A stretch of 64,000 bases of DNA from Chamaecrista fasciculata. Taxonomy: Eukaryota; Streptophyta; Magnoliopsida; Fabales; Fabaceae. The stretch is taken from positions 54,672 through 118,671 of the forward strand of contig QANZ01052692.1 in the NCBI GenBank assembly GCA_003254925.1, given 5' to 3'. The translations under genes and the position numbers were made by a program. Under the pieces are notes generated by a model. The model did not search any database, was not told the origin of the DNA, and was given only the letters and a program-made list of their open reading frames with translations. Within the stretch, counting starts at the first letter, position 1, and every line of letters begins with the position of its first letter. This document shows positions 62,711 to 64,000 of this stretch, piece after piece.

Positions 62711-64000
62711 TTATCCCCCCGTAAGCTGATGGGTGTCAACAACCTTCAGCTTATCACGAAGAACACTGAATCGAGAGAAAGCCAACGGCTTGGTAAGTAC
62801 ATCAGCTGTCTGATCCAGAGAAGGTATGTGAGAAATAGCAAGAGATCCTTTAATAACTTTCTCTCGAACAAAAAATATATCAAGCTCCATATGCTTAGTT
62901 CGATTATGTAAAACAGGATTATGCGTAAGTTGTACTGCACTAGAATTATCACAGAGAACTCGTGGCTTGACAGATGAAACACACTGAAGTTCATGTAAGA
63001 GTGATTGAACCCAAGTAATTTCTGCAACCAATGAAGCAATACTGCGATATTCAGCCTCAGTGCTTGATCGAGCAACAACTTGTTGTTTTCTGGAACTCCA
63101 AGAAATGAGATTGGAACCAAGAAAAAGACCAAAGCCTGAAGTAGAACGCCTGTCATCAATATCACTAGCCCAATCTGCATCACAATAACCTAAGAGATGA
63201 AGAGAAGAGCTAGGAGAGAAAAGTAAACCATGAGATATAGTCCCTTTCAGATAGCGTAGAATCCGTTTAACAGCAACCCAATGAGTATCCAAGGGTTGAC
63301 TCATGAATTGACACACTTTGTTGACAGCAAAAGAAATTTCTGGATGTGTAATTGTAGCATACTGTAATGCACCAACAGTAGAACGATAAAGATGAGGATC
63401 GGACATCAAATCTGAACCAGTTTTTGTGAGTTTAAGACCTGCAACCATGGGGGTGTTAATGGGATTAGCACCATCCATCTTAGTCTTGACAAGAAGGTCC
63501 TGAATGTACTTTGCTTGAGACAAGGATATAGAACCATTAGGCAGATAGTTAACCTTAATACCCAAAAAATAATTGAGTTTACCAAGATCCTTCAAGGAAA
63601 ATTCATCATTGAGACGAATTTTAAGAGAATCAATGAACGAAACAGAGGAGCCAGTAATGATTATGTCATCAACGTATACCAAAAGATAAGTGACCGAAGT
63701 TGAAGATGTATGAACAAACAGAGAAGGATCACATTTGCTAGCAATAAAACCGAATTTCACCAAGGTAGTAGCAAGACGATGAAACCAAGCTCTTGGGGCT
63801 TGCTTTAGACCATATAGTGATTTATTGAGCTTGCAAACAAGAGAAGAATTGGAGTTAACATATCCTGGAGGTTGTGTCATATAGATATCTTCAGTAATAA
63901 CCCCATTAAGAAAAGCATTATTAACGTCTAGTTGAAAAAGAGACCATGACTTAGACAAAGCAAGAGTTAAAATAACTCGAACTGTTGTTGGCTTAATAAC
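62711..64000 (-). CDS. Ty1/copia pol, reverse transcriptase and RNase H, partial
   Basis: An open frame of 429 codons runs from the right edge to TAA at 62711-62713, entering the window already in frame. Landmarks in order are FQLDVNNAFLNG, SLYGLKQAPRAW, the catalytic YVDD, NYFLGIKV, then the RNase H part with DADWASDIDDRRSTSGFGLF and SSTEAEYRS, and the tail HTKHMELDIFFVREKV. No stop or shift is seen, so this half looks intact and recent. Gag, protease and integrase must lie to the right. A 145-codon minus frame and the plus frames here are shadows. Confidence 0.95.
   Translation of the reverse strand, partial: VIKPTTVRVILTLALSKSWSLFQLDVNNAFLNGVITEDIYMTQPPGYVNSNSSLVCKLNKSLYGLKQAPRAWFHRLATTLVKFGFIASKCDPSLFVHTSSTSVTYLLVYVDDIIITGSSVSFIDSLKIRLNDEFSLKDLGKLNYFLGIKVNYLPNGSISLSQAKYIQDLLVKTKMDGANPINTPMVAGLKLTKTGSDLMSDPHLYRSTVGALQYATITHPEISFAVNKVCQFMSQPLDTHWVAVKRILRYLKGTISHGLLFSPSSSLHLLGYCDADWASDIDDRRSTSGFGLFLGSNLISWSSRKQQVVARSSTEAEYRSIASLVAEITWVQSLLHELQCVSSVKPRVLCDNSSAVQLTHNPVLHNRTKHMELDIFFVREKVIKGSLAISHIPSLDQTADVLTKPLAFSRFSVLRDKLKVVDTHQLTGG

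Overview
The window is plant nuclear DNA from a flowering plant, most likely a eudicot. Genes are split by AT-rich introns with GT-AG borders. The proteins are plant-type: a NAC transcription factor, a nucellin-like aspartic protease, a chloroplast-type ALDH3 and the plastid NAD(P)H dehydrogenase NDC1. The spacers are full of plant transposons. The species cannot be named from the sequence. A 956-base run of N (48978-49933) and a few single N show this is a draft assembly.

Six host genes can be rebuilt exon by exon with every reading frame closing. They are NDC1 (minus, 6077-10591, 11 coding exons, 543 aa), a TruA-family tRNA pseudouridine synthase (minus, 12357-15860, 6 exons, 329 aa), an ALDH3-family aldehyde dehydrogenase with an N-terminal transit-like extension (plus, 21198-26605, 12 exons, 542 aa), a nucellin/Asp1-like aspartic protease (plus, 29166-32769, 8 exons, 444 aa), an ATAF-type NAC factor (minus, 33741-35090, 3 exons, 287 aa) and bystin/ENP1 (plus, 51523-57690, 10 coding exons, 443 aa). 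The last bystin intron is not GT-AG. It reads as a U12-type AT-AC intron with a perfect ATATCCTTTT donor and a TTCCTTGAC branch site.

The rest is mostly mobile DNA. Mutator-like (MULE) elements with long inverted arms dominate, and several have perfect 9-bp target duplications. At least three carry captured host fragments (Pack-MULE type): an SF1 splicing-factor fragment (36955-37543), a PUX4/p47 first exon (about 19660-20708), and a DUF1645 gene with its putative promoter (39257-40540). A trihelix-factor tail at the left window edge looks like a fourth. One MULE containing the assembly gap sits inside another MULE just upstream of bystin. There are also short Helitrons, tRNA-derived SINEs, a TRIM, hAT- and PIF/Harbinger-type MITEs, a fossil LINE piece, and a Ty1/copia element running off the right edge. 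The copia LTR abuts a broken NHL/LEA-2 gene.

The genes are unrelated housekeeping or stress genes, not a pathway. ALDH3, the aspartic protease and the NAC gene each have an ACGTG-core G-box/ABRE-like site upstream, which fits abscisic-acid or dehydration control, but that is inference.
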